The notes under the pieces were generated by a model, which was given only the letters and a program-made list of their open reading frames with translations, had not been told where the DNA came from and did not search any database. The position numbers were made by a program, and so were the translations under genes. 11,744 nucleotides of DNA, taken from assembly GCA_030594665.1 (NCBI GenBank), contig JAUVET010000019.1:1-11744 (forward strand), read 5' to 3'. Below, piece by piece: positions 6,341 through 11,744 of the stretch. Every line of letters begins with the position of its first letter. Positions within the stretch are counted from its first letter, which is position 1. This stretch comes from Methanosarcinaceae archaeon. Lineage in GTDB: Archaea > Halobacteriota > Methanosarcinia > Methanosarcinales > Methanosarcinaceae.

Positions 6341-7459
6341 ATGGATGACAGGGACCTTGCGTTATATCCATTTATTTCAGAGGCATCCCAACATGTGGGC
6401 AGCCTCGGTTTTTCACTTGATAAATTGATAACGTCACGCGCACTGGACCTTGCACGCTTGCGCGGCAAGGAGCGTGTTATCCAATCACTATTCGAGGGAA
6501 TTGAAAAACCATCATTTACAGGTTCTGATGAAGGGCCTGTATTGACCGAACTCTTATCGTATCCGTTTGCAAGAATACTTGTTTCTTGCATTGACGATTC
6601 TTTTTTGACACGTCGTTATTCGCTTGCAGAAGCGGTGGCAGCATATTTATTGCTGAAAACCCGTGATGTCGATTTTTTGAGTGGGTTCGGGGCAGAATTT
6701 GGTGTGGATGCCAAACCGTCCGGTTCCTATTTTGATATATGTTTCACGGATTATATCAAACTTGCAAGTTCCATGAAAGACCTTAAATGGAAGCTGGTTA
6801 ACCGCAAGCTTGACCATGGAAATGTGCGCATAAAAAAGGAAGAGTTTGCGCGTCTTTTGCAGGAAGCTGTGCGCGCGCGCATACAGGATTCACTCCCCAT
6901 CGAGGTTCCCGAAGAGATATGTGAACTCTGCGCACCGCATCTTGATGAAATTAAAATTATCCTTGATGAACGCAAGACCGAATACGGCGCGGGCGATTTT
7001 GAGGCTGTTGAAAGTGAACTGTTCCCGCCATGCATTGCTCATGCCATTGCGAACACAATGGCAGGTGTCAACCTTGCGCATTCCATGCGGTTTGCAATGA
7101 CATCGTTCTTGCTGACAGTGGGAATGACTGTGGATGAGATTATAAACATGTTCAACATCTCTCCTGATTTTGATGTTGAAAAGACGCGTTACCAGATCGA
7201 ACACATATCAGGTTCATCAGGCACGACATATAAACCTCCTTCATGCGACACCATGAAGACCTACGGCAACTGTTATGGCGAGGATGAGTTATGCAAGCGC
7301 ATAAGGCATCCGTTGGGCTATTACAGCAGGAAGTTGTGGTTCAAGAGTAGGGATGAAAGGAAAGTTCAGGATGAGGGGAAAGCTCAGGACGAGGGGAAAG
7401 TTCAGGACGAGGGTAAGGATGTGGATAAAGATGAAGTTGCGGCTTCGGAACAAAAATAA
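6341..7459 (+). CDS. priL: DNA primase large subunit PriL
   Basis: The 372-residue protein is the iron-sulfur subunit of the archaeal/eukaryotic-type primase, which with PriS makes primers for replication. The C-terminal domain carries the four [4Fe-4S] cysteines: Cys231 (FPPCIAHA), Cys302 (PSCDTM), Cys311 (YGNCYG) and Cys318 (ELCKRI), followed by the conserved RHPLGYY. The N-terminal helical part (from about 5 to 220) contains RYSLAEAVAAYLLLK, typical of the family. The start at 6341 lies 5 nt after the pcn stop, with a GGGTT sequence between them. An unusual acidic/lysine tail from about residue 338 holds three near-identical VQDEGK/AQDEGK units, encoded by 18-bp direct repeats at about 7363-7416. 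This tail is probably disordered and lineage-specific. Confidence 0.95.
   Translation: MDDRDLALYPFISEASQHVGSLGFSLDKLITSRALDLARLRGKERVIQSLFEGIEKPSFTGSDEGPVLTELLSYPFARILVSCIDDSFLTRRYSLAEAVAAYLLLKTRDVDFLSGFGAEFGVDAKPSGSYFDICFTDYIKLASSMKDLKWKLVNRKLDHGNVRIKKEEFARLLQEAVRARIQDSLPIEVPEEICELCAPHLDEIKIILDERKTEYGAGDFEAVESELFPPCIAHAIANTMAGVNLAHSMRFAMTSFLLTVGMTVDEIINMFNISPDFDVEKTRYQIEHISGSSGTTYKPPSCDTMKTYGNCYGEDELCKRIRHPLGYYSRKLWFKSRDERKVQDEGKAQDEGKVQDEGKDVDKDEVAASEQK
7363..7416 (+). repeat. 18-bp tandem repeat in the 3' end of priL
   Basis: Three consecutive copies of an 18-bp unit encode K-V/A-Q-D-E-G and differ at a few bases (for example AAAGTTCAGGATGAGGGG and AAAGCTCAGGACGAGGGG). They lie in frame, so copy-number change would keep PriL readable and only lengthen or shorten the tail. 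Confidence 0.75.
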
Positions 7460-7476
7460 TTTTTATATTTTTGTTT
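7460..7476 (+). terminator. T-rich terminator after priL
   Basis: A T-tract (TTTTTATATTTTTGTTT) directly follows the priL TAA. Archaeal RNA polymerase ends transcription at such tracts without needing a hairpin. Confidence 0.5.
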
Positions 7477-7585
7477 AGATATTTCAACACTGCTGTAATT
7501 CGCCGCAGGCGGCGTATTCCGCCATCATCGATAAAAATCTCCTTCCACTGCCAACGAAAACTGAGGATTGTCACAGGTTTTTGTT
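7477..7585. other. Short spacer with a GC palindrome
   Basis: No gene is credible here. CGCCGCAGGCGGCG at 7501-7514 forms a 6-bp perfect stem around AG. In reverse orientation it matches the palindromic core of the repeats inside the neighbouring element (7788-7800), so it may be a third dispersed copy. GGCAGTGGAA-like sequence on the minus strand near 7545-7556 also echoes those repeats. Confidence 0.45.
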
Positions 7586-7749
7586 CTAGTGTCGTGTCAA
7601 CCATATAATGTCGCTAGATGGAGGGGGCCAGACAGATGCAAAAAACGACGCGACCGCGCGCAGCGCGGCACGTTCCCACAATTATAAATATGAAATACAA
7701 AACGGTTTTTAAGCGGTATCGTATTTGCAGATATGAAAATTGTATGGTC

Positions 7750-7822
7750 TAGTTTGTGGGTCATGGGTTTGGCAGCAGTGGAATGTGCCGCCTGCGGCGG
7801 AACTGATGCTCCGTTCTTCTCT
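7750..7822 (+). repeat. Internal direct repeat, copy A
   Basis: This stretch aligns with 7882-7947. Both begin with a TAGTTTGT-like block, continue through GGCAGTGGAAT-type sequence, carry a GC palindrome, and share CGGAACTGATGCTC followed by a T/C-rich run. Copy A keeps an intact palindrome, GCCGCCTGCGGC. Confidence 0.65.
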
Positions 7823-7881
7823 TTAGCATCGGCACCCACATGTATGCACAATTACCCGCGGGTGTTCCTAAGTCTGTGTCT

Positions 7882-7947
7882 GTAGTTTGTAGGTATGGTG
7901 GCAGTGGAATGCTCCACCTACGACGGAACTGATGCTCTGATCTCTTC
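7882..7947 (+). repeat. Internal direct repeat, copy B
   Basis: This is the diverged partner of 7750-7822. The palindrome is decayed here (CTCCACCTACGACGG in place of GTGCCGCCTGCGGCGG), while the flanks GGCAGTGGAAT and CGGAACTGATGCTC are identical, suggesting an older duplication or point decay of the hairpin. Confidence 0.65.
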
Positions 7948-8032
7948 AGTTTCGGTTAAATAATCCGACACTTAATAGTTGACCAGACACTAGCACATAT
8001 GCTGTATCCATGAAAAATCGGCTTGTATTCAT
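7946..8032 (-). pseudogene. VapC-like PIN-domain toxin, truncated by insertion
   Basis: The reading frame starts at 8032, 4 nt after the first stop of the antitoxin-like gene, with MNTSRFFMDTAYVL. This matches the beginning of PIN-domain ribonuclease toxins, where the Asp of FMDTAYV is the first metal-binding acidic residue. After Leu14 the frame runs into the terminal inverted repeat of the element at 7586-7993 and stops after 15 further unrelated residues. The remaining three acidic residues of a PIN active site are absent, and no continuation of the PIN domain was recognised on the far side of the element. It is therefore a dead toxin remnant. Assignment to PIN rests on a short segment plus its position behind an antitoxin-like gene. 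Confidence 0.6.
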
Positions 8033-8036
8033 GCTA

Positions 8037-8282
8037 CTACTCTTTTTGCTGCTTTTGTGTACCATACAAATAGTGATCATGTTCTTCAGACCAATCTTCC
8101 GGTCCATCGATCTTTCCCGAAGATTCACTAAGTACGTCCCATATGTCACGCTCAGATATTGGTTCTTCGTCCTCAATAGTGATTAGATAACGAAAATTAG
8201 GTTTCAGACCAATGGATTCTTCTGGTCTCAGGACTTTCCCGTCAAAGTGAGCATGCAATGTATGTGTTTTAATCATATTCAT
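8037..8282 (-). CDS. Antitoxin-like protein (DUF104/AF2212-like) of a broken toxin-antitoxin pair
   Basis: The 81-residue protein has the beta-strand-rich N-terminus seen in small antitoxin-like proteins: TLHAHFDGKVLRPEESIGLKPNFRYLITIEDE at 8-39. A C-terminal segment follows, DIWDVLSESSGKIDGPEDWSEEHDHYLYG (46-74), of the kind that binds a PIN toxin. Members of this group neutralise the partner nuclease by direct binding and often repress their own operon. The downstream vapC-like gene is cut off after about 14 codons by an insertion, so this would be an orphan antitoxin. Two tandem TAG stops end it (8039-8034). The start at 8282 or the ATG two codons later (8276) are both possible; no strong ribosome binding site is seen. 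The family name is tentative; the antitoxin role is inferred from shape and partner. Confidence 0.6.
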   Translation of the reverse strand: MNMIKTHTLHAHFDGKVLRPEESIGLKPNFRYLITIEDEEPISERDIWDVLSESSGKIDGPEDWSEEHDHYLYGTQKQQKE

Positions 8283-8519
8283 AATCCATTTTTACACTTC
8301 ATATTACTAATAACTTTAGATTTGGAGTGTTATTATCGGGATATTATTCAAAACACCGAAAATTGTTTAATTTAAAAACGACTATGTATGTAATATCGTA
8401 ATGTGGATCTCGGATTTACTATATCTATTGACCTTGTAAGAACATTTGTGAAATATTCAATGGAAATATTAAATATGAACACATGTAAAAAAATTGTAAC
8501 ATTGGTGTGGGCCGCTAAT
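8283..8519. other. AT-rich spacer upstream of the antitoxin-like gene
   Basis: No gene, tRNA or clear repeat is seen. It should hold the minus-strand promoter of the antitoxin-like gene, but no single TATA box stands out among many A/T runs. Confidence 0.4.
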
Positions 8520-8617
8520 GTGGAGGCAAATTGCCTTCATCAAATGTTATGATTGGTAATGGTGATATAAATCCGCCACGGCTGCGGCTCTCGGGGGTTC
8601 AAATCCCTCACTCCACT
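8520..8617 (+). other. tRNA-like 3' half, possible tRNA remnant or attachment-site relic
   Basis: A textbook T-arm is present: GGGGG at 8593-8597 pairs with CCCTC at 8605-8609 (one G-U) around the loop TTCAAAT, followed by a 7-nt ACTCCAC (8610-8616) placed as an acceptor strand. GTGGAGG at 8520-8526 could pair with six of those seven bases. However, no D-arm with the usual GG is found, and the best anticodon-like arm (CCGC/GCGG around 8577-8583) lacks the invariant U33. It is not a working canonical tRNA as read here. It may be a decayed tRNA or the tRNA fragment left by an integrated element. Confidence 0.35.
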
Positions 8618-8654
8618 TTAACTGTTCTACCTTATAATTTTTAATAAAATTCAA

Positions 8655-8684
8655 CGCCTGATAAAAGCGAAAGATTTTATGGCG
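8655..8684 (-). terminator. Hairpin downstream of the DUF488 gene
   Basis: On the minus strand CGCC-ATAAAA pairs with TTTTAT-(CA)-GGCG around an 8-nt loop, beginning 12 nt after the DUF488 stop and followed by the T-rich TTGAATTTTATT. A role as terminator or 3' stabilising hairpin is plausible. Confidence 0.4.
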
Positions 8685-8696
8685 ACAGTTTCCGCA

Positions 8697-9143
8697 TCAC
8701 CAACACGAAAGACTGGTCTGCCCGCTCTCGGTCAGGTGAATTACCTCAACCCCTTCGTTCTCAAGTTCCATTGAAAGATAATGCCGGTGGCAGTCCTTCG
8801 GGCTTTTTTCCGCACACATAAGCACGATCTCCCCCTCAGGTCTGGATACATTGTTAATCTTATTCAGCAACCGCGAAAAACTCTCTTTGAACGCACCGGT
8901 CTGCATGTATTCGGGATACGTAGATTCACTGAATCCCCCGACACCCGGGCAGTGATAATAAACTATTTCGTACATTGGAAGCGCGTCTTGCAGCGCGTCC
9001 TTGTTAAACTCCTCGCGCCGTGATTGCGGAAACCTGCGGATGTCCACGAGATATTTGATATTGCTCTTTTGCAACATGCCTGTAAACTCATCCATTGGTC
9101 GGTTGCTGTATCCGATGGTGTAACATTTGGGGTTTTGGTTCAT
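8697..9143 (-). CDS. DUF488 family protein
   Basis: The 148-residue protein carries the hallmarks of the DUF488 family: TIGYSNRPMDEF at 9-20, YLVDIRRFPQSRREEFN at 31-47, YYHCPGVGG at 62-70, and CAEKSPKDCHRHYLS at 109-123. The cysteine and histidine residues of the last block are the usual conserved centre of the family. Members are small soluble cytoplasmic proteins of unproven biochemical role, often found in accessory regions. The ATG at 9143 has no clear ribosome binding site; a TATA-like CATATACTATATT on the minus strand (9172-9184) could start a short-leader transcript. It stands alone between the tRNA-like remnant and the repeat lipoprotein. Confidence 0.88.
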   Translation of the reverse strand: MNQNPKCYTIGYSNRPMDEFTGMLQKSNIKYLVDIRRFPQSRREEFNKDALQDALPMYEIVYYHCPGVGGFSESTYPEYMQTGAFKESFSRLLNKINNVSRPEGEIVLMCAEKSPKDCHRHYLSMELENEGVEVIHLTESGQTSLSCW

Positions 9144-9206
9144 AAGTGTTAATAAGGATTTGATTTGATCAATATAGTATATGAAACATTAATGCTATCA
9201 AAATAT

Positions 9207-10112
9207 TTAACTATAATAATTAGTAATTAGATATTCACCGTAGTAATCTTTTCCAGTATGCATGTCTGTTAGATAAACAACAACTGCATCATATTTACCT
9301 GCTTCATTGGAGTTACTTACCACCCATCTTGCAAGACGGTTCGCTTTGGATTCTGAAGCATATTCGCAATCAGCATATGCATAATAAAGACTTGCTCCAT
9401 AACCACTTGATTGTCCTTCATATCGCACATTGTAAAATTTTGTTTGCGGTGTACTACTTGTAGATGACTGAGGTTGAGTGCTCGAAAAGTCAGTAATTTT
9501 TAATTCACTGTAATATTTATCATCGGTATGTGAATCTGTTATATGAACAACAACTGAATCATATTGACTTTTCACATCGAGTTCATTTGCTACTGTTTTT
9601 ACAAGACTGTTTGCTTTTGATTCTGAAGCAGATTCACAATCGGCATATACATATACAACACTTGGACCTGATAAACTGTTCACGTCTTTGTATTCAATAT
9701 TGCAATATTGAATTAATCCATTTTTATCTTTTACAACAAGGGCATCACCAATATCAATTAATTCGTCTAAATATTTTTGATATTTGTAATTTTCAGGAAA
9801 ATCGTCAACTTCGTCAGCATATCCATCCCCATCTGTATCAATATGGTATCTGTTATCTTCAGGAAAATCGTCAACTTCGTCAGCATATCCATCCCTATCT
9901 GTATCAATATGGTATCTGTTATCTTCGGGAAAACTGTCTACTTTATCAGCATATCCATCCCCATCTGTATCAATATGGTATCTGTCATCTTCAGGAAAAT
10001 CGTCAACTTCGTCAGCATATCCATCCCCATCAGAATCTGGTGCCGCAATACATCCAGAGAATAGAGATGTCAATACTATAATAGTTAACAAAAATTTTTT
10101 GTTTGAATTCAT
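9207..10112 (-). CDS. Exported lipoprotein with calcium-binding-type repeats and a duplicated C-terminal module
   Basis: The 301-residue protein starts with a signal peptide ending in a lipobox-like LFSGC, so Cys21 is a likely lipid-anchored N-terminus. Residues 26-113 are four 22-residue repeats, each opening D-x-D-x-D-G-Y-A-D and continuing V-D-x-F-P-E-D. The acidic loop resembles thrombospondin type 3/EF-hand-like calcium sites. A linker leads to two similar modules (about 134-208 and 226-301). Each contains V/A-D-C-E-x-A-S-E-S-K-A-N, a hydrophobic V-V-V-x-(I/L)-T-D-x-H-T strand, and a Y-Y-x-E-x-x-I-T ending; a Ser/Thr/Gln-rich stretch separates them. The product should sit on the outer face of the membrane. 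GGAG (10120-10123 on this strand) lies 7 nt before the ATG. The C-terminal module is not a family recognised here. The gene is visibly more AT-rich than the pcn-priL block. Confidence 0.8.
   Translation of the reverse strand: MNSNKKFLLTIIVLTSLFSGCIAAPDSDGDGYADEVDDFPEDDRYHIDTDGDGYADKVDSFPEDNRYHIDTDRDGYADEVDDFPEDNRYHIDTDGDGYADEVDDFPENYKYQKYLDELIDIGDALVVKDKNGLIQYCNIEYKDVNSLSGPSVVYVYADCESASESKANSLVKTVANELDVKSQYDSVVVHITDSHTDDKYYSELKITDFSSTQPQSSTSSTPQTKFYNVRYEGQSSGYGASLYYAYADCEYASESKANRLARWVVSNSNEAGKYDAVVVYLTDMHTGKDYYGEYLITNYYS
9777..10040 (-). repeat. Four tandem 66-bp repeats within the lipoprotein gene
   Basis: The unit encodes the 22-residue acidic repeat. The inner copies are nearly identical in DNA (for example GGAAAATCGTCAACTTCGTC and ATATCCATCCCCATCTGTAT recur on the plus strand), so they arose by recent duplication or are kept alike by recombination. 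Copy number is likely to vary between strains. Confidence 0.85.
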
Positions 10113-10364
10113 AATGTTTCTCCAACGTCATGGTTTTAGTATATGTGAGACGACATGCAATTTTATCAATATCAATTTCGAATTAATGTATTTATGATTG
10201 ATCATTCTGTATATTTATTGAAACTATGTGATGTTTATTGTGATTTATATTTTTCATAGCATTAATGATTCCACGGGTGCGTTCAGTCAATACCATATTT
10301 TTCATTTCCTTTAATCCCAATCATTATCAAAATATCTATGCAGTTTATCAAAAATTAATGTACT
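10113..10364. other. Spacer between lipoprotein and cyclase-like gene
   Basis: No gene is seen in these 252 AT-rich bases. They hold the ribosome binding site and the promoter region of the lipoprotein gene; no repeat or RNA gene was recognised. Confidence 0.4.
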
Positions 10365-11078
10365 TTAATAATCAGATGCTACCAATGCAGTTTTTTTTTC
10401 ATTGAGTGCATTTTTAATAATTGTGTATTTTGCATCCTCGGATTCTTTATATGCATCCTCAAATGTATGAATTTGATCATGGCGTGTTACATTCCAATAA
10501 TAGTACAAATGTCCATAATCGCCATCTCTTTCCTTTACACATCTAAATAAATTATCATTGTTCATACTCAGATTGATTTCTTGGGGGATACTTTTTGTTA
10601 TGATGCGACATTGTCCAGGTTGAATTTTAGGAGTTCCATTTTCATTGTCTAAAAAAGCATCAACATATGCCTGTCCATAAATGGCGTTCTTCGACATATT
10701 CTTCAATAATAACCTTTTTTGATAACGAATTGATCCATAAGCAATTGAAGTTGTCAACATAAAACCATGCTCAAGCATCTTCTTATTGATTATTCCAATT
10801 ACATTTAACAGAGAACTCAAGCATTTGTTTGTGTTCGTAGATTCTCTAACAAATAAAATTCCACAGTCAGACACAAATAATCCATCAATTCCTTCTTTCT
10901 GTTTCAATATATCATATCCAGATTGATAAAAAATATCTAATGCATCCAAAGCTTTATTTTTAGTCATTAATTTCTTAAAACCAGAAATATCCAAAAATGC
11001 AACAAAGGTTTTTCCATCAAAGTCTTTTATCGTTAATTCTTCCTGTTCATCTAGATTAGTAATTTGATTCATATTCAA
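10365..11078 (-). CDS. Class III nucleotidyl cyclase-like protein, orphan
   Basis: The 237-residue soluble protein has landmarks of the adenylate/guanylate cyclase catalytic fold. FVAFLDISGFKKLM at 25-38 has the first metal-binding Asp (Asp30) followed by I-x-G-F. GLFVSDCGILFV at 66-77 sits where the second motif (usually GD) is expected and keeps one Asp (Asp71). ISKNAIYGQAYVDAF-like sequence at about 129-142 fits the later G-x-x-V motif region. There is no transmembrane or receiver domain. The second motif is non-standard, so activity and nucleotide choice (cAMP, cGMP or a pyrimidine cyclic nucleotide as in Pycsar) cannot be decided. No effector gene with a cyclic-nucleotide-binding domain is adjacent in the window. 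The start at 11078 follows CAGAG, a weak ribosome binding site, and a TATA-like ATTATAAAAAG near 11088-11100. The gene is strongly AT-rich compared with the core genes, suggesting transfer. Confidence 0.6.
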   Translation of the reverse strand: MNMNQITNLDEQEELTIKDFDGKTFVAFLDISGFKKLMTKNKALDALDIFYQSGYDILKQKEGIDGLFVSDCGILFVRESTNTNKCLSSLLNVIGIINKKMLEHGFMLTTSIAYGSIRYQKRLLLKNMSKNAIYGQAYVDAFLDNENGTPKIQPGQCRIITKSIPQEINLSMNNDNLFRCVKERDGDYGHLYYYWNVTRHDQIHTFEDAYKESEDAKYTIIKNALNEKKTALVASDY

Positions 11079-11523
11079 TCAACTCTGTTATACTTTTTAT
11101 AATATTGCAAATAAAATGATGTATAATTGGATTTTGATTTGCCACTCAACATTATAAAGAATAATTATTTGTTATAATCAATTCTGATTTAATCACTCGT
11201 TTTTTTATAAAATTAAAATATATGCTTATGGTGTATATACGTTATGATTCTGAGGCACACTTAACTAGATTTTTTAAAAATACAAAACCGCATTTATCCT
11301 AATGTAAATATATAAAAAATTAGCATAATAACATTGGTTGAAATATATAAAAAGTTGTAGGGTGGATAATTCCAAATCACCTTTGATATGGCAATTACTA
11401 AACTCAACCGACACACCTATTTTATATCATAAAATGCATTAAAAAGTAACGCAAAAATCGTACTACCACCAGAGTTAATACTCAATTTACCAATAACAAT
11501 TAACCAACCAAGAGAGGTTTTTC
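11079..11523. promoter_or_regulatory. 445-bp AT-rich intergenic region with several TATA-like elements
   Basis: No gene was found. It separates divergent promoters of the cyclase-like gene and thyA. Two nearly identical boxes, AAATATATAAAAA at 11306-11318 and 11341-11353, lie 35 bp apart on the plus strand, far from the thyA start. TTTTATAT at 11420-11427 is a better-placed TATA box for thyA, giving a leader of about 75 nt. GAGAGGT at 11512-11518 is the thyA ribosome binding site. Confidence 0.45.
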
Positions 11524-11744
11524 ATGACAGAAGATGCAGTAATTGGAAGGATAATAAAAGCCAGCACCATAAGTGATGCGTGGTATCGCGGGCTTAATAC
11601 GATCTGGAACCATGGCAGCGTGATAACTGATGAGAGAGGGAGCCAGATACGTGAGTTCCTGAACTTGATGATCGTTATCGAAGATCCGTACTCCGACAAT
11701 ATTCCAAAAGACATCTCATGGAATGAAGAGCGTCTGGAAGAATA
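11524..11744 (+). CDS. thyA: Thymidylate synthase, methanogen type (N-terminal part, cut by window edge)
   Basis: The first 73 codons are present and open to the window end. The sequence IIKASTISDAWYRGLNTIWN at residues 10-29, then VITDERGSQIREFLNLMIVIEDPY at 33-56, and WNEERLEE near the cut match the archaeal thymidylate synthase family of methanogens. That family makes dTMP from dUMP with a methanopterin-type C1 carrier. The catalytic Cys and the rest of the dUMP site lie beyond the window, so activity cannot be judged. GAGAGGT placed 5 nt before the ATG supports the start. The call rests on N-terminal pattern only; a dUMP/dCMP hydroxymethylase of the same fold is the main alternative. Confidence 0.75.
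   Translation, partial: MTEDAVIGRIIKASTISDAWYRGLNTIWNHGSVITDERGSQIREFLNLMIVIEDPYSDNIPKDISWNEERLEE

Larger units (their letters stand above)
7586..7993. mobile_element. 408-bp non-autonomous insertion element (MITE-like) inside a vapC-like gene
   Basis: The two ends are imperfect inverted repeats: 7586-7613 reads CTAGTGTCGTGTCAAC and onward to ATGTCG, and the minus strand from 7993 to 7966 reads CTAGTGTCTGGTCAAC and onward to GTGTCG; 22 of 28 positions agree. CTAG, itself a palindrome, stands at both outer edges and may be the target duplication. The interior has no convincing reading frame, no transposase motif, several GC-rich palindromes and a diverged internal duplication. The right end interrupts a PIN-toxin reading frame after about 13 codons. 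It is best read as a transposase-less derivative of an insertion sequence, movable in trans; the IS family is not identified. Confidence 0.6.

Noticed and set aside
7341..7604. Minus-strand frame of 87 codons beginning in the left end of the element and running into the priL 3' end
   Set aside because: Its C-terminal part is only the antisense of the priL repeat tail (Pro/His-rich), and the upstream part shows no PIN-domain or other motif, so it is neither the rest of vapC nor a gene.
7597..7851. Possible transposase fragment in the element
   Set aside because: The 84-codon minus-strand frame has no catalytic or DNA-binding motif and overlaps palindromes; treated as non-coding.
7746..7947. 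CRISPR array
   Set aside because: Only two diverged long repeats with no regularly sized unique spacers; they fit an internal duplication of a mobile element.
8520..8617. A functional tRNA gene
   Set aside because: No D-arm and no anticodon loop with U33 can be folded between the putative acceptor strands; kept only as a tRNA-like remnant.
9530..10081. Plus-strand open frames opposite the repeat lipoprotein
   Set aside because: They are repetitive shadows (runs of His/Ile/Gln) created by the 66-bp repeats; the minus-strand frame has a signal peptide, lipobox and ribosome binding site.

Overview
This window comes from an archaeon, most likely a member of the Methanosarcinales or a related methane-cycling lineage such as ANME-2. 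The evidence is the gene set: PCNA, the large subunit of the archaeal/eukaryotic-type primase, transcription factor TFS, an archaeosortase, enzymes for serine/ethanolamine ether-lipid headgroups, the methanopterin-pathway aldolase MptD, a methanogen-type thymidylate synthase, and membrane-linked multiheme c-type cytochromes. Promoters have archaeal TATA boxes and several genes have GGAG-like ribosome binding sites. The genus cannot be fixed from the sequence alone.

Layout. Positions 1-2190 form a cytochrome cluster. Two tandem paralogous secreted small cytochromes lie on the minus strand (one cut by the window edge). Divergent from them is a membrane-anchored cytochrome with a NapC/NirT-like N-terminus and 13 candidate haem sites. 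Together they look like an electron path from the membrane quinol/methanophenazine pool to the cell exterior. Positions 2200-4710 form a tight minus-strand operon, artA-asd-pssA-mptD, with gaps of 0, 11 and 1 nt. It joins archaeosortase A with the two enzymes that make archaetidylserine and archaetidylethanolamine, followed by a pterin gene. A 67-nt divergent promoter region with one palindromic TATA box separates it from the plus-strand run of Nudix hydrolase, TFS, PCNA and PriL (4778-7459), an information-processing block.

Positions 7460-9143 are accessory DNA. A 408-bp element with 28-bp imperfect terminal inverted repeats and no transposase sits inside the start of a VapC-like PIN toxin gene, leaving an antitoxin-like gene with only the first codons of its partner. 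It is followed by a stretch with a tRNA-like 3' half and then a DUF488 gene. Positions 9207-11078 hold two AT-rich accessory genes: a lipoprotein with four 22-residue calcium-binding-type repeats plus a duplicated C-terminal module, and a protein resembling a class III nucleotidyl cyclase. The window ends in the first 73 codons of a thymidylate synthase gene after a 445-bp AT-rich spacer.

The most interesting points are the archaeosortase/headgroup-lipid operon, the mobile element that interrupts the toxin-antitoxin pair, the long NapC-like cytochrome, and the orphan cyclase-like protein beside the repeat lipoprotein. None is proven to be a new system from sequence alone.
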